Below are positions 1 to 7,087 of a DNA stretch of 17,739 bases, piece after piece. Position 1 is the stretch's first letter. Each line of letters begins with the position of its first letter. The notes beneath the pieces are model-generated. The model saw nothing but the letters and a program-made list of their open reading frames with translations. It had not been told where the DNA came from and searched no databases. Position numbers and translations under genes: made by a program. The stretch is from Thermoleophilaceae bacterium (GTDB lineage: Bacteria > Actinomycetota > Thermoleophilia > Solirubrobacterales > Thermoleophilaceae): the NCBI GenBank assembly GCA_013696425.1, contig JACCYP010000001.1, positions 1 to 17,739 on the forward strand, read 5' to 3'.

Positions 1-281
1 TCGAGCTGCACCAGGAGGCTCGGCATGTCCGTCTTCGACGGGATCGCCTTGCCCAGACGGACGATGGTCGAGTAGTCCCCGGCGAAGTCGGCCTTGGATG
101 CCTTCAATCCGGCCAGCTGCGTGGCAAGCGCCTGCTTCTGGGCGTCCGCGTCCGCGATCTGCTGCTTGAGGTCGTTTGCTTCCTGGCGCTTGGGCGCGAG
201 CAGCACGAACCAGTAGACGAGCACGGCTGCCAGCAACCCGACCACGAGCAGGATCTTGCGGTCGCGGTCGGTGATGGTCAC
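1..281 (-). CDS. pilO: PilO-like type IV pilus inner-membrane protein, 3' part missing
   Basis: The gene starts with GTG at 281 and runs off the left edge, leaving about 93 N-terminal residues. They show a short charged N-terminus (VTITDRDRKILL), one hydrophobic membrane helix at about residues 10-27, then a heptad-rich stretch (about 28-62) with many Gln, Lys, Ala and Leu that should form a coiled coil. This is the usual PilO layout; the C-terminal ferredoxin-like domain lies outside the window. The start overlaps the pilN stop by four bases (GTGA), so the two are translationally coupled. PilO pairs with PilN to link cytoplasmic PilM to the rest of the pilus machine. The identification rests on position after pilM-pilN and on topology, since PilO sequences are poorly conserved. 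Confidence 0.85.
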   Translation of the reverse strand, partial: MTITDRDRKILLVVGLLAAVLVYWFVLLAPKRQEANDLKQQIADADAQKQALATQLAGLKASKADFAGDYSTIVRLGKAIPSKTDMPSLLVQL

Positions 282-958
282 TTGCCGCCTCCGAGCGAAG
301 CCGGGACCTTGCTGTCCGAAGGCGCCCCGGCGGCGGTCGGCCCGAACGCGATCGTCGCCGAGAAGGTGTTGTCCTTGCCACAGTCGCCCTGCGCGGCGGC
401 CCCGGTTGCAGCTCCTGCGTCCGCGACTATCGCCTCGGATGAGCTCTCGAGCACCACGTCGTCCACACCGCTCATCGTCCGCAGGCGCACGAGCACGGTC
501 GCCACTCCCTTGTGGCCGGGAGCGCACCCCGTGATCTTCGCGCTCGGCCCCGCGCCGGGGTTCTTGGCGGCGGTCTCGGCGTCCGTGGCGGACGTTGCAT
601 CGAGGCTCGATATCCAGGCGTCTTCTGGCAGCACCCGAGCCAGCTCGCGCATCAAGCGCTCCCAGTCGAAACGTCCCGCGGCGAGCGTCGAAACCGATGT
701 CAGACGCGTCTGCTTGATGTCCGCGAAGCGCTTGAAGGAGGAGAGCGCGGCCACCTGCTGCTGGAGCCCTTGCGTCTCCGCCTGGACCTCGGACAGCTCG
801 GTCGTCTTGGCATTGACGCTGTTGCCCGCGAGCACCAAGCCCAGCACTGCGAGGAGCGCCACGGCGAGACCGCCGATGACCACATATGCCTGGTTGCGCC
901 CACCGCCGCCGCCCGCGCGGGGGCGATCCGCCTCGGGCAGGAGGTTGACGGGCCTCAT
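278..958 (-). CDS. pilN: PilN-like type IV pilus assembly protein
   Basis: This 226-residue protein begins MRPVNLLPEA; the NLLP motif near the N-terminus is the PilM-binding signature of PilN. A Gly-rich linker leads to one membrane helix at about residues 25-46, followed by a coiled-coil region (about 48-75) and a periplasm-side-type alpha/beta domain that includes the FDWERLMRELARVLPEDAWISSL segment expected for this family. The C-terminal part has two Cys residues and an Ala/Gly-rich tail. The ATG overlaps the pilM stop (ATGA) and the stop overlaps the pilO GTG start, giving a tight pilM-pilN-pilO unit. In a single-membrane actinobacterium the domain would face the cell-wall zone rather than a true periplasm. 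Confidence 0.92.
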   Translation of the reverse strand: MRPVNLLPEADRPRAGGGGGRNQAYVVIGGLAVALLAVLGLVLAGNSVNAKTTELSEVQAETQGLQQQVAALSSFKRFADIKQTRLTSVSTLAAGRFDWERLMRELARVLPEDAWISSLDATSATDAETAAKNPGAGPSAKITGCAPGHKGVATVLVRLRTMSGVDDVVLESSSEAIVADAGAATGAAAQGDCGKDNTFSATIAFGPTAAGAPSDSKVPASLGGGK

Positions 959-1893
959 GCCGCAGCCCCGAGAGCCAGGCCGGCCGCAACGGTGTGGCGA
1001 TGGGGATCCTCGCTGGGAAGCAGTCCGGGGGCCGAGAGCATGCCGAGCGGCTCGGCGGCGACCACGGCCAGCCCTGTCGCCTCGGTGAGGTGCTCCACCA
1101 GCGCTTCGCGGGCCGAGCCGGGTCCGGAGAGCATCACGCGCCCGACCGGCCGGGCCTCGGGCTGGGCCTGGTAGTAGTCCATCGAGAGGCGGATCTCCTC
1201 GGCGAGCATGGGCACAGGGTCCTCGCCATCGGTGGCATCCGCAGCGGCGACGGTGGCGAGCGGTCGCGTGAACAGGCAGGTCGAGCCGACGGCGATCGCC
1301 AGGTTGGTGATCCCGCCGAGGTGGCAGTAGAGCACCGCCTCGTGCGGATCGGGGTCGGGCATTGCGAGCGCGCGCACGAGCGCGAAGGCATCGAGGTCGA
1401 CGCCCTCGGGACGGAGCCCGGCGGAGCGAACCGCCTCCAGAAGCATCTCGATCATCGACTTGCGCGCGGCCACGAGCACGATGCGGCTGCGGGCTACGCC
1501 ATCGGCCGAGATCACCTCGCCGATCAGCTGGTGGTCGAGCACCGCCTCGTCGAGCGGCATCGGAATGGCCTCCTGCGCCTGGAACTTGATCGCCTTCTCG
1601 CGGTCAGCGTCGTCCTCGATCCGGGGAAGCTCGATCTCGCGCAGCACGATCTGCTGGTTCGACACGCCGAGACGCACGGTCTTGGGGAAGCCGGAGCTGC
1701 CGAACAGCTCCTTGAGCGCAGCCGTCAACTGGAGTGGATCCTGCACCTCGCCCTCGACCACCACGCCCTCCGGGAGATCGACGCTGGCCGCGGCTGACAC
1801 CCGGCCGTCGGCGGTGGTGACGGCCGAGAGGTAGGCGCCGTCGATGTCGAGCCCGGTCGTTCCTTTGTCTTTATTTCGGAGTGAGAAAGCCAC
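955..1893 (-). CDS. pilM: PilM, actin-like cytoplasmic type IV pilus protein
   Basis: The product is 312 residues long and has the actin/FtsA-like fold pattern of PilM: GLDIDGAYLSAV (phosphate-1-like loop, about 14-25), the segment VRLGVSNQQIVLREIELPRI (about 73-92), the KAIKFQAQEAIPMPLDEAVLDHQ stretch typical of PilM, and nucleotide-site strands such as AVLYCHLGGITNLAIAVGS (about 186-204) and VMLSGPGS. PilM binds the N-terminal tail of PilN and connects the cytoplasmic motor to PilN/PilO. I place the start at the GTG at 1893. It has no clear Shine-Dalgarno sequence, but a sigma-28-type promoter lies 39 nt upstream, which supports independent transcription of pilMNO from pilD. Confidence 0.93.
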   Translation of the reverse strand: MAFSLRNKDKGTTGLDIDGAYLSAVTTADGRVSAAASVDLPEGVVVEGEVQDPLQLTAALKELFGSSGFPKTVRLGVSNQQIVLREIELPRIEDDADREKAIKFQAQEAIPMPLDEAVLDHQLIGEVISADGVARSRIVLVAARKSMIEMLLEAVRSAGLRPEGVDLDAFALVRALAMPDPDPHEAVLYCHLGGITNLAIAVGSTCLFTRPLATVAAADATDGEDPVPMLAEEIRLSMDYYQAQPEARPVGRVMLSGPGSAREALVEHLTEATGLAVVAAEPLGMLSAPGLLPSEDPHRHTVAAGLALGAAA

Positions 1894-1932
1894 GTGTGTA
1901 AATCCGCACGGGTGCAGAGTGCCCCTGATGCC

Positions 1933-1960
1933 CTATCGACCCGCACGTGGAGCGCCTTTA
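1933..1960 (-). promoter_or_regulatory. sigma-28/WhiG-type promoter of pilMNO
   Basis: On the minus strand TAAA (1960-1957) is followed by 16 nt and GTCGATAG (1940-1933). This matches the sigma-28 family consensus TAAA-N15/16-GCCGATAA with one change at the second -10 base and G in the last position. It sits in the 82-bp gap between pilD and pilM. The transcript would begin near 1926 and carry a leader of about 30 nt. Spacing is identical to that of the pilA and pilV elements. Confidence 0.75.
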
Positions 1961-1975
1961 GCGGTTAGCGAGGCC

Positions 1976-2722
1976 TTAAAGAAAGCGATCGGAGTACAGG
2001 TCCACCATCTCACTGCCCACGATGATCGCCACGATCCCCCCGAAGGCGAGAAACGGGCCGAATGGGACCCCCTTCTTGCGGGCCGCGGCGCCTTCCTTCG
2101 CGATGATCGCGACCCCGACCGCGGCACCCGCGGCGAATGCGATCAGCAGGGCGGGCGCCACCGCCACACCCAGGAACAGCCCCATCACACCGGCGAGCTT
2201 CACGTCGCCCATGCCCATGCCCGCCGGATACGCGAGTGCCGCGACCAGCAGAAACGTGAAGGCGGCCGCGCCGGCTATGAGCATCTCCGGCATCGCGTCG
2301 AGATCGACGAGCGCACCCACTGCGAGCCCGTAGATCGCCGTCGGCAGCAGGATCCGGTTGGGAATGATCCGGTGGTCGAGGTCGATGAACGCAATCACGA
2401 TCAGCACCGCCGCGAAGGGAAGCTCGAGCGCGAGATCAGCGTCGGCGCCGCCGGCGAGCACGACGCCCGCGAACACCGCGGCGGTGAGCGCCTCGACCAA
2501 CGGGTAGCGCGGGGAGATCCGCTCACCGCAGGAGCGGCACCGCCCGCGCAGCAGGAGCCACGAGACAATCGGCACGTTGTCGTAGGCCTTGATCGGCGTG
2601 CCGCAGCTCGGGCACTTCGAGCCAGGCGAGACAAGCGACTCCTTCGCGGGCACCCGCGCGATCACGACGTTCAGGAAGCTGCCGATGATGGCGCCGCCGA
2701 GGGCGGCCAGAAGCGCCTCCAC
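1976..2722 (-). CDS. pilD: PilD prepilin peptidase / N-methyltransferase
   Basis: This 248-residue polytopic membrane protein carries all diagnostic parts of the type 4 prepilin peptidase family (A24). The N-terminus has GSFLNVVIARVP (14-25). Two zinc-binding pairs, CPSCG (Cys37, Cys40) and CRSCG (Cys62, Cys65), mark the longer, methyltransferase-containing form. The aspartate motifs are FIDLDHRIIPNR (Asp114/Asp116) and GMGDVKL (Asp173), the latter two supplying the catalytic aspartates. It cleaves the leader after Gly and methylates the new N-terminal residue of PilA and the minor pilins encoded just upstream. The start is GTG at 2722, 11 bp after the pilX stop, with no strong ribosome-binding site, so it is probably read as the last gene of the pilV-W-X-D unit. 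Confidence 0.97.
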   Translation of the reverse strand: MEALLAALGGAIIGSFLNVVIARVPAKESLVSPGSKCPSCGTPIKAYDNVPIVSWLLLRGRCRSCGERISPRYPLVEALTAAVFAGVVLAGGADADLALELPFAAVLIVIAFIDLDHRIIPNRILLPTAIYGLAVGALVDLDAMPEMLIAGAAAFTFLLVAALAYPAGMGMGDVKLAGVMGLFLGVAVAPALLIAFAAGAAVGVAIIAKEGAAARKKGVPFGPFLAFGGIVAIIVGSEMVDLYSDRFL

Positions 2723-2733
2723 GAACCCGGAGG

Positions 2734-3888
2734 CTAATACAGCTCGCGGAAGGTGTTCTGGACCACGCCCGCCGTCCCGGCCACCGCCACGTCGTCGAAC
2801 GCCTGCGGCCCGAACTTGATGTTGAGGCTCGAGGCGCCGGCCACGAGCCGCCCTGGACCGTCGATAGCCACGCCGCCGGTTATCAGCGACGTGCCGCCGG
2901 TCTCGAGAACGGTCCCGCTCAGATTGGTCTGGTTCGCCATGTAGATGATCCCCTGGAACTGCGTGTTGCCGAGCACCTTCAGTGTGCCGTTGAGAACGAT
3001 GAGTAGGCCGGGGCTCGACGGGGAGTTGCAGCAGGTCTGCCCGGCGGCGGGGTTCATGGTGCAGTTCCCGCTGTCGATCACCACCACCTTGCCACTGTAG
3101 TCCGAGGGGCAGCCCGGGTAGTGGGTACCGCTGGCGCTGGCGAACTCCACGAGAAGGTCGAGATCGCCCTGGGTAATCGCCTTCGTGGCGCCGCCGGAGT
3201 TCTGGGTGACCACACCCGTGATCTGCGCAGGCCGACTGAGGCTGAGGCAGCTGAGAGGCGTTTCATTTGCGCAGCGCAGCTCGACGCCGCCGGAGGATGT
3301 CCCGTCGATAATCGTCTTGTTGCCCGCGTTCGAGATCGTGAAGGCGTTCGCGCTGATCGCGAACCGCGGAAAACTCAGCCCCTGCTCCTGAAGCGCGACG
3401 AGCGCCACCACTGTCCTGCTCTTCCCGCGGACCGTGGCCGTGGCGCGCACGAACACCCGCTTGTCCTTGTTCGCGTCATAACGCTCGGAGGCGACCGTAG
3501 GGTCGTAGTAGTCCCCGGCGGGGTTGTCGCGCACGACCGTCGACCAGCTCACTTGCGACGGCTTGTAGTCGGACTGGTCGGCTACGGCGAAGCTGGATTG
3601 GAGGGTCGCGGCGTCAGGGCAACGCCCCAGCGCGGTGGTACTCGAGTCGCATGTCTCTGGGAACGGCTGGGCGAGGGTGCCGGCGCCGTTCCGGCCGATC
3701 GCGAATGTCTGCGCGCTGAGGGCGCCCTCGGCAAGGTTGAACGCCGACTCGCGCACCCGCTCGCTACCGGACTGGCGGCTCTGTGTATCGACGACGGCGA
3801 GCGTAGAGAGCCCGAGCAGCAGGATCACGAGCGACACCATGAGCGCGAGCACGATCACGCTGCCGTCCTCTTGGCGCAGCGTAGGCAT
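2734..3888 (-). CDS. PilX-like minor pilin with large C-terminal beta-rich domain
   Basis: The start is the ATG at 3888, which shares one base with the pilW stop (TAATG); this gives 384 residues. The N-terminus MPTLRQEDG-SVIVLALMVSL resembles the PilX_N class: a basic leader, Gly9, then a long hydrophobic helix (about 10-32) ending in a TQSRQSGSERVRESAFNLAEGAL segment. The usual Glu at mature position 5 is absent. The rest is a large region containing about eight Cys and a C-terminal part rich in short beta strands with Gly turns (SPGLLIVLNGTLKVLG, FQGIIYMANQ, GGVAIDGPGRL), suggesting a beta-helix or polymer-like fold. Position between pilW and pilD supports a minor pilin role. I do not assign a function to the C-terminal domain. 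Confidence 0.85.
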   Translation of the reverse strand: MPTLRQEDGSVIVLALMVSLVILLLGLSTLAVVDTQSRQSGSERVRESAFNLAEGALSAQTFAIGRNGAGTLAQPFPETCDSSTTALGRCPDAATLQSSFAVADQSDYKPSQVSWSTVVRDNPAGDYYDPTVASERYDANKDKRVFVRATATVRGKSRTVVALVALQEQGLSFPRFAISANAFTISNAGNKTIIDGTSSGGVELRCANETPLSCLSLSRPAQITGVVTQNSGGATKAITQGDLDLLVEFASASGTHYPGCPSDYSGKVVVIDSGNCTMNPAAGQTCCNSPSSPGLLIVLNGTLKVLGNTQFQGIIYMANQTNLSGTVLETGGTSLITGGVAIDGPGRLVAGASSLNIKFGPQAFDDVAVAGTAGVVQNTFRELY

Positions 3889-4802
3889 TAGCAGCTCACC
3901 ACGATGCCCGCGAGGCAGACGGACTTGGTCGCGGACGTCTGGGTGAGCCCGGCGGGATCGGTCACCTTCAGCCTCACTCCGTAGGTGCCCGCTCCGGGGC
4001 GCCAGTGGTACACGGGCCCGGTACCGATCGTCTTGGGGCAGCCGGACCCGGGCGTGGAAGCGGACGTGCACAGCCACTCGTAGGTGAGCACCTGCCCCTC
4101 GGGATCCGAGGAGTCGCTGCCATCAAGCACGATCTCGATGCCGCTAGCGGTGGCCGAGAAAGCCGCCGTAGGAACGCGATTCTGGTTGCGGAGGTACATC
4201 CCCGTCTCGATGGTGGTCTCCGCCGGCGACGCTCCGGGGGTCGTGTCGATGTGGAGCCTGGGGGTGATCTCAGTGATCCGCGTGAGCGTGGTGGAGTCGT
4301 AGCTGAACACGGCGCGGGTTCCATTGGAGAGATCCTGTGCCACGACGCGCCCAGTGGTCCAGCCGTTCGTCGTAGCAGTCGCCGGACAGGTGTTTGCGGC
4401 TGGAAGGCTCGCGGTGGCCGTGGTCCAGTTGTGCTCCTGCCTGTACAGCCGGCCCGAGCCGACGCAGTAGCGCACACGGTGGGTGTTGCGGACGTTCAGG
4501 CTGAGGTTTGGCTTCGTCTTTGCGGCTGAGAGAAAGATCAGGTCCTGCGGCCCGTTGCGCTCCACGGCCTCGGGAAGCTCGTTGGTGGGGCTCGCGAGGT
4601 TCCGCAGCTCGCGCGCCATGAGCCCAAGTGTTCGGCGCGCCTGCTCCTGGGAGTCGTTCTGCAATTCGTTCGCGCGTGTCGTGGTCTGGAAGTTCTCGAG
4701 CAGCAGGAGAACAGCGCTCATGACCACGATCGTGAGCGTGACGACCACCATCAGCTCGATCAGCTGAAAGCCCGACTCGTCGCGTGCGAATCGCTTGCTC
4801 AT
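3888..4802 (-). CDS. PilW-like minor pilin fused to a PKD domain
   Basis: The ATG at 4802 overlaps the stop of the upstream minor pilin (ATGA), giving 304 residues. The leader MSKRFARDESG is followed by a prepilin helix beginning FQLIELMVVV; cleavage is expected after Gly11 and the conserved Glu5 of the mature protein is Glu16. The segment NELQNDSQEQARRTLGLMARELRNL (about 45-69) is characteristic of PilW-type minor pilins. From about residue 209 to 296 there is a PKD-like Ig fold: VPTAAFSATASG, LDGSDSSDPEGQVLTYEW, then YGVRLKVTDPAGLTQ. Cys pairs at 245/255 and 296/304 could stabilise it. PKD domains usually serve in surface binding, so this pilin probably exposes an adhesive module at the pilus tip; that role is inferred. 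Confidence 0.88.
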   Translation of the reverse strand: MSKRFARDESGFQLIELMVVVTLTIVVMSAVLLLLENFQTTTRANELQNDSQEQARRTLGLMARELRNLASPTNELPEAVERNGPQDLIFLSAAKTKPNLSLNVRNTHRVRYCVGSGRLYRQEHNWTTATASLPAANTCPATATTNGWTTGRVVAQDLSNGTRAVFSYDSTTLTRITEITPRLHIDTTPGASPAETTIETGMYLRNQNRVPTAAFSATASGIEIVLDGSDSSDPEGQVLTYEWLCTSASTPGSGCPKTIGTGPVYHWRPGAGTYGVRLKVTDPAGLTQTSATKSVCLAGIVVSC

Positions 4803-6325
4803 CCGCTCACCGACGGCCACGGGTCGGCCTTGCTCGACTCCTTGTACTTGTTGTCCACCGCCGTGACCCGGTAGGTGTGGGTGGCACCCGCCGCCTCGGT
4901 CTCGGTCCACGAGACGGTTGTGTGGTCCGGGTCCGACGGCGGATACACCCGGGCATAGCGGTTCGTGTTCGCCGTGCCATCGCGGTAGACGCGGTAGGAG
5001 GCCACACTGTCAGGGGGCGAGGGCGAGTCTGTCGATTTCGTCCAGGTGAGCACCTTCGTTCCGACGGGTGCGACCTGGCCGGAGGGCAGGTCGCACCCGC
5101 TCGTGCCGCCCTGGCAGATCGAGAGCCCCGTGGGCCTGGTCGGGGCAGGCTGTGGCGTGAGCACCGTCTCTGCCGGGATCAATATCGGCGAAGCAAGCGT
5201 GCTGTTTCGATAGGCCCCGTTCGGAGCGCGGTCGACGGCCGCCACCGAGTAATAGCTCAGCAGCCCGAGCGCCGGGGCACTCGTGTCCACGCACGAGGTC
5301 GCAGCAGCAGCAGACTCCGTGACCTGCGTCTCGCACACCGGCGTGCCGCTGTCCGTAACGGTCGAGGTCAGCGAGCGGTAGACGCGATAGCCGACGATGT
5401 CCTTCTCGGGGTTCGGGTCCCATTCGAGGTCGACTTCGGTGCCCGTGCCATTGCGACCACCCGCGAAGCCCGTGACGACCGCCGGCGGAAAACGGTTCAG
5501 GTTGATCGTCAGCGGCTTCGCGGCGCCGGCACGCCCGTAGGAGTCGAACGCGCGCGCCTGGACGATGTAGGTGCCGTCGCGTACGAGCACGCTGCCGCCC
5601 ACGGCGCTCAGCAACGGCCAGTTGAAATGCCAACTCGTGCCGCTCCCGGTCGCCTCGCCCATCTTCTTGCCGTCGATCGACCACTCCACCCGCGAGGGCA
5701 CCTGCGATGTGACGATGTCGAAGGTCGCGGTTTCCAGCAGTGGGTTGGTCAGCGGGCTGACAAGCGTGCGCATGGTGAGGCTCGTGACCGACGGGCCGAG
5801 GCCGCCGACGGGGTTGTTGACCACCGTCGACTGCCGGTTCGAGGCAGCGGCGCCCCCGCTCCGCCAGCTCACCCGCACGCCCACGCGGCGCGCGTCGTCG
5901 GCGTTCTTGTCGACACCACCGGATGTGGTCTGGCCGGGGCAGAAGGTGGCATCGATCGCGTGGTCCCCGTAGAAGTCCTTCGGATCGTCAAGTGCACAGG
6001 CCTCGAGAGTGATGGTGTAGGTCACGCCGCGGCGCTTGATCGTGTAGGCACCGCCGGGGGTCGAGTCCGCGAGGTTCGCTCGCGACTCGAGCGCGGTCCG
6101 CAGCAGCGTGGGCGTGAGGTTCCTGTAGGGCACGGCGCGCGAGGTCTCGACCAGTTCGCGCGCGAGGCTCGTGCCGCCCTCGCGGGCGGCGGTCCTCGCG
6201 GTGGCGCTCGCGGCTCCGTCCGCCAGGGTGACCAGGGCGAAGACCCCGATCACCATGATCAGGGACGCCACCATCACCTCGATCAAGGTGAAGCCGCTCT
6301 GCTCGTGTTGGATCCTCCGTGCCAT
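4799..6325 (-). CDS. PilV-like minor pilin with Ig-like and two fibronectin type III domains
   Basis: The chosen ATG at 6325 gives 508 residues with a short leader MARRIQHEQSG and a classical prepilin helix FTLIEVMVASLIMVIGVFAL; cleavage would follow Gly11, with Glu16 as mature Glu5. A region of about 60 residues after the helix (REGGTSLARELVETSRAVPY) is typical of PilV/PilI-type minor pilins. Beyond it lie an Ig-like segment (about 196-276), and two FN3 domains (about 281-378 and 396-498), recognisable from VDLEWDPNPEKDIVGYRVYR and SYRVYRDGT...THTYRVTAVDN. It is far longer than usual minor pilins (150-200 residues). A sigma-28-type promoter ends 10 bp before the ATG, so the mRNA may be nearly leaderless. 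It heads the pilV-W-X-D unit. Confidence 0.9.
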   Translation of the reverse strand: MARRIQHEQSGFTLIEVMVASLIMVIGVFALVTLADGAASATARTAAREGGTSLARELVETSRAVPYRNLTPTLLRTALESRANLADSTPGGAYTIKRRGVTYTITLEACALDDPKDFYGDHAIDATFCPGQTTSGGVDKNADDARRVGVRVSWRSGGAAASNRQSTVVNNPVGGLGPSVTSLTMRTLVSPLTNPLLETATFDIVTSQVPSRVEWSIDGKKMGEATGSGTSWHFNWPLLSAVGGSVLVRDGTYIVQARAFDSYGRAGAAKPLTINLNRFPPAVVTGFAGGRNGTGTEVDLEWDPNPEKDIVGYRVYRSLTSTVTDSGTPVCETQVTESAAAATSCVDTSAPALGLLSYYSVAAVDRAPNGAYRNSTLASPILIPAETVLTPQPAPTRPTGLSICQGGTSGCDLPSGQVAPVGTKVLTWTKSTDSPSPPDSVASYRVYRDGTANTNRYARVYPPSDPDHTTVSWTETEAAGATHTYRVTAVDNKYKESSKADPWPSVSG

Positions 6326-6335
6326 CCCCAGTCCC

Positions 6336-6363
6336 CTATCGGCCGCTCGCCCGCTTCGCTTTA
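6336..6363 (-). promoter_or_regulatory. sigma-28/WhiG-type promoter of the minor pilin operon
   Basis: The minus strand shows TAAA (6363-6360), 16 nt, then GCCGATAG (6343-6336), a seven-of-eight match to the GCCGATAA -10 of the sigma-28 family. It lies between the pilA terminator and the pilV-like ATG. Initiation would occur about 4 nt before the start codon, so a leaderless or very short-leader mRNA is expected; leaderless transcripts are common in Actinobacteria. Confidence 0.82.
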
Positions 6364-6372
6364 CGGAACGAA

Positions 6373-6400
6373 ACGGGGCGGGCCCGAAGGCCCGCCCCGT
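6373..6400 (-). terminator. UUCG-capped terminator after pilA
   Basis: A perfect 12-bp inverted repeat (ACGGGGCGGGCC with its complement) closes a four-base loop that reads TTCG on the minus strand, the very stable UUCG tetraloop. It lies 25 bp after the pilA stop and is followed on the minus strand by TTCGTT, a short U-rich tail. It should stop pilA transcription before the next promoter at 6363-6336, insulating the abundant major pilin from the minor pilins. Confidence 0.85.
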
Positions 6401-6425
6401 GCTCAACTACGAACTGGTTGGCTGA

Positions 6426-6878
6426 CTACCAGCTGGTTCCGTCGCAGCCGCCGTTGCCGGCGCCCGCGTCGCTACAGCTACGCGCGCTGGTCCCGTCCGC
6501 GGCCTTCGTGATGGTGAACGTGTTGCCACTCTTCGACGCACCCGTGATCTCGTAGGTGTCCTCGGCCGAGTCGGTCACGGCGACCTCGTCGGTCTTGTCG
6601 CCCGGGGTGGTGTCCACCAGGTTCAGGCCGGTGTTGTCGAGATCGGCCCTCGTGGCGCAGCCCGTGTAGTCCTGCTTCTGGGCGTAGCACGACTCGACCT
6701 GGGAGACGAGGTTACGGGCGTTCGACTTCGCCGAACCGTCCTGGCCCTTTGCACGCTGGCCCAGGAAGGCCGGCAGGGCGATGGCGGCAAGGATGCCGAT
6801 GATCAGAATGACGACCAGGAGCTCGATGAGGGTGAAACCCTTCTCGGACTCCATGCGCTCGCGGAATTTACGCAGCAT
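6426..6878 (-). CDS. pilA: PilA, major type IV pilin
   Basis: The ATG at 6878 follows a strong Shine-Dalgarno sequence AAGGAGGAG and six T residues, so I prefer it over longer open frames; the protein has 150 residues. The leader MLRKFRERMESEKG ends in Gly14, followed by the canonical helix FTLIELLVVILIIGILAAIA with Glu19 as mature Glu5. The mature pilin is about 136 residues. Four cysteines (64, 74, 135, 145) allow an N-proximal pair in the YAQKQDYTGC region and a C-terminal pair near the end, the latter like the D-region disulfide of type IVa pilins. It is transcribed from its own sigma-28-type promoter, through a c-di-GMP riboswitch leader, and ends at a terminator. This is the only classical full-length pilin of simple type in the window, hence the major subunit call. 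Confidence 0.96.
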   Translation of the reverse strand: MLRKFRERMESEKGFTLIELLVVILIIGILAAIALPAFLGQRAKGQDGSAKSNARNLVSQVESCYAQKQDYTGCATRADLDNTGLNLVDTTPGDKTDEVAVTDSAEDTYEITGASKSGNTFTITKAADGTSARSCSDAGAGNGGCDGTSW

Positions 6879-6958
6879 AAAAAACTCCTCCTTGGAGTGA
6901 CTTCGGTTGACTTCCGATGCCATAGCCGCGGTTGCGAAGCCGCCTGACAAACTAGAAA
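6879..6958 (-). promoter_or_regulatory. pilA leader downstream of the riboswitch: possible expression platform and strong ribosome-binding site
   Basis: On the minus strand this stretch runs from the aptamer to the pilA ATG. It ends with AAGGAGGAG (6893-6885) and a T6 spacer. The four bases CTCC at 6897-6894 can pair with GGAG at 6888-6885 and hide the ribosome-binding site. A direct repeat of GAAGTCA lies just upstream, and weak hairpins of the type TCGG/CCGA are possible. I see no U-tract terminator here, so translational control is the more likely output, but the switching structure is not resolved. Confidence 0.5.
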
Positions 6959-7070
6959 CACAGGTGGTAGTTCGGCCGGCTCGACGGCGGGATGAGGGCC
7001 ATCCCACTTCCCGACGAGCCCCGGAAACTTTGCGCCCCCGCCTCACGACGGGTTTGCCTTTTTCACCGTG
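6959..7070 (-). ncRNA. Class I cyclic-di-GMP riboswitch (GEMM-I) in the pilA leader
   Basis: The minus strand reads GGCAAACC, a 6-bp hairpin (CCCGTC/GGCGGG) closed by the GNRA tetraloop GTGA, then GGCGCAAAG. Compared with the Vc2 aptamer of Vibrio cholerae from memory, the distance from the first C of ACC to the intercalating A47 of GCAAAG is identical (22 nt). The base at the position of G20 is G, which favours c-di-GMP over cGAMP, whose riboswitches usually have A there. A second long helix follows (GGCTCG/CGAGCC with an inner GGGATG/CATCCC hairpin). The closing helix P1 is CACGGTG (7070-7064) with CACC-T-GTG (6966-6959), seven pairs with one bulge. The aptamer starts about 10 nt after the predicted transcription start. 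The 3' half is less standard than the 5' half. Confidence 0.88.
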
Positions 7071-7087
7071 GCTCTGGCTTAGCTCCA

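Noticed and set aside
425..432. GGCGATAG on the minus strand inside pilN as another sigma-28-type -10
   Set aside because: No TAAA-like element at 15 or 16 nt (GTGC at 16), and it lies in the coding region far from a gene start.
2860..2867. GTCGATAG on the plus strand inside the PilX-like gene
   Set aside because: Wrong strand for all pilus genes and no TAAA at the required distance.
5182..5208. GCCGATAT on the minus strand inside the PilV-like gene, with GAAA at 15 nt
   Set aside because: A fair sigma-28 match but with different spacing and no gene start nearby; most simply a chance match within coding sequence.
4784..6511. Plus-strand open frame of 575 codons opposite the PilV-like gene
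   Set aside because: Composition is Arg/Gly/Val-rich and random-looking, while the minus strand encodes a clear prepilin with FN3 domains.
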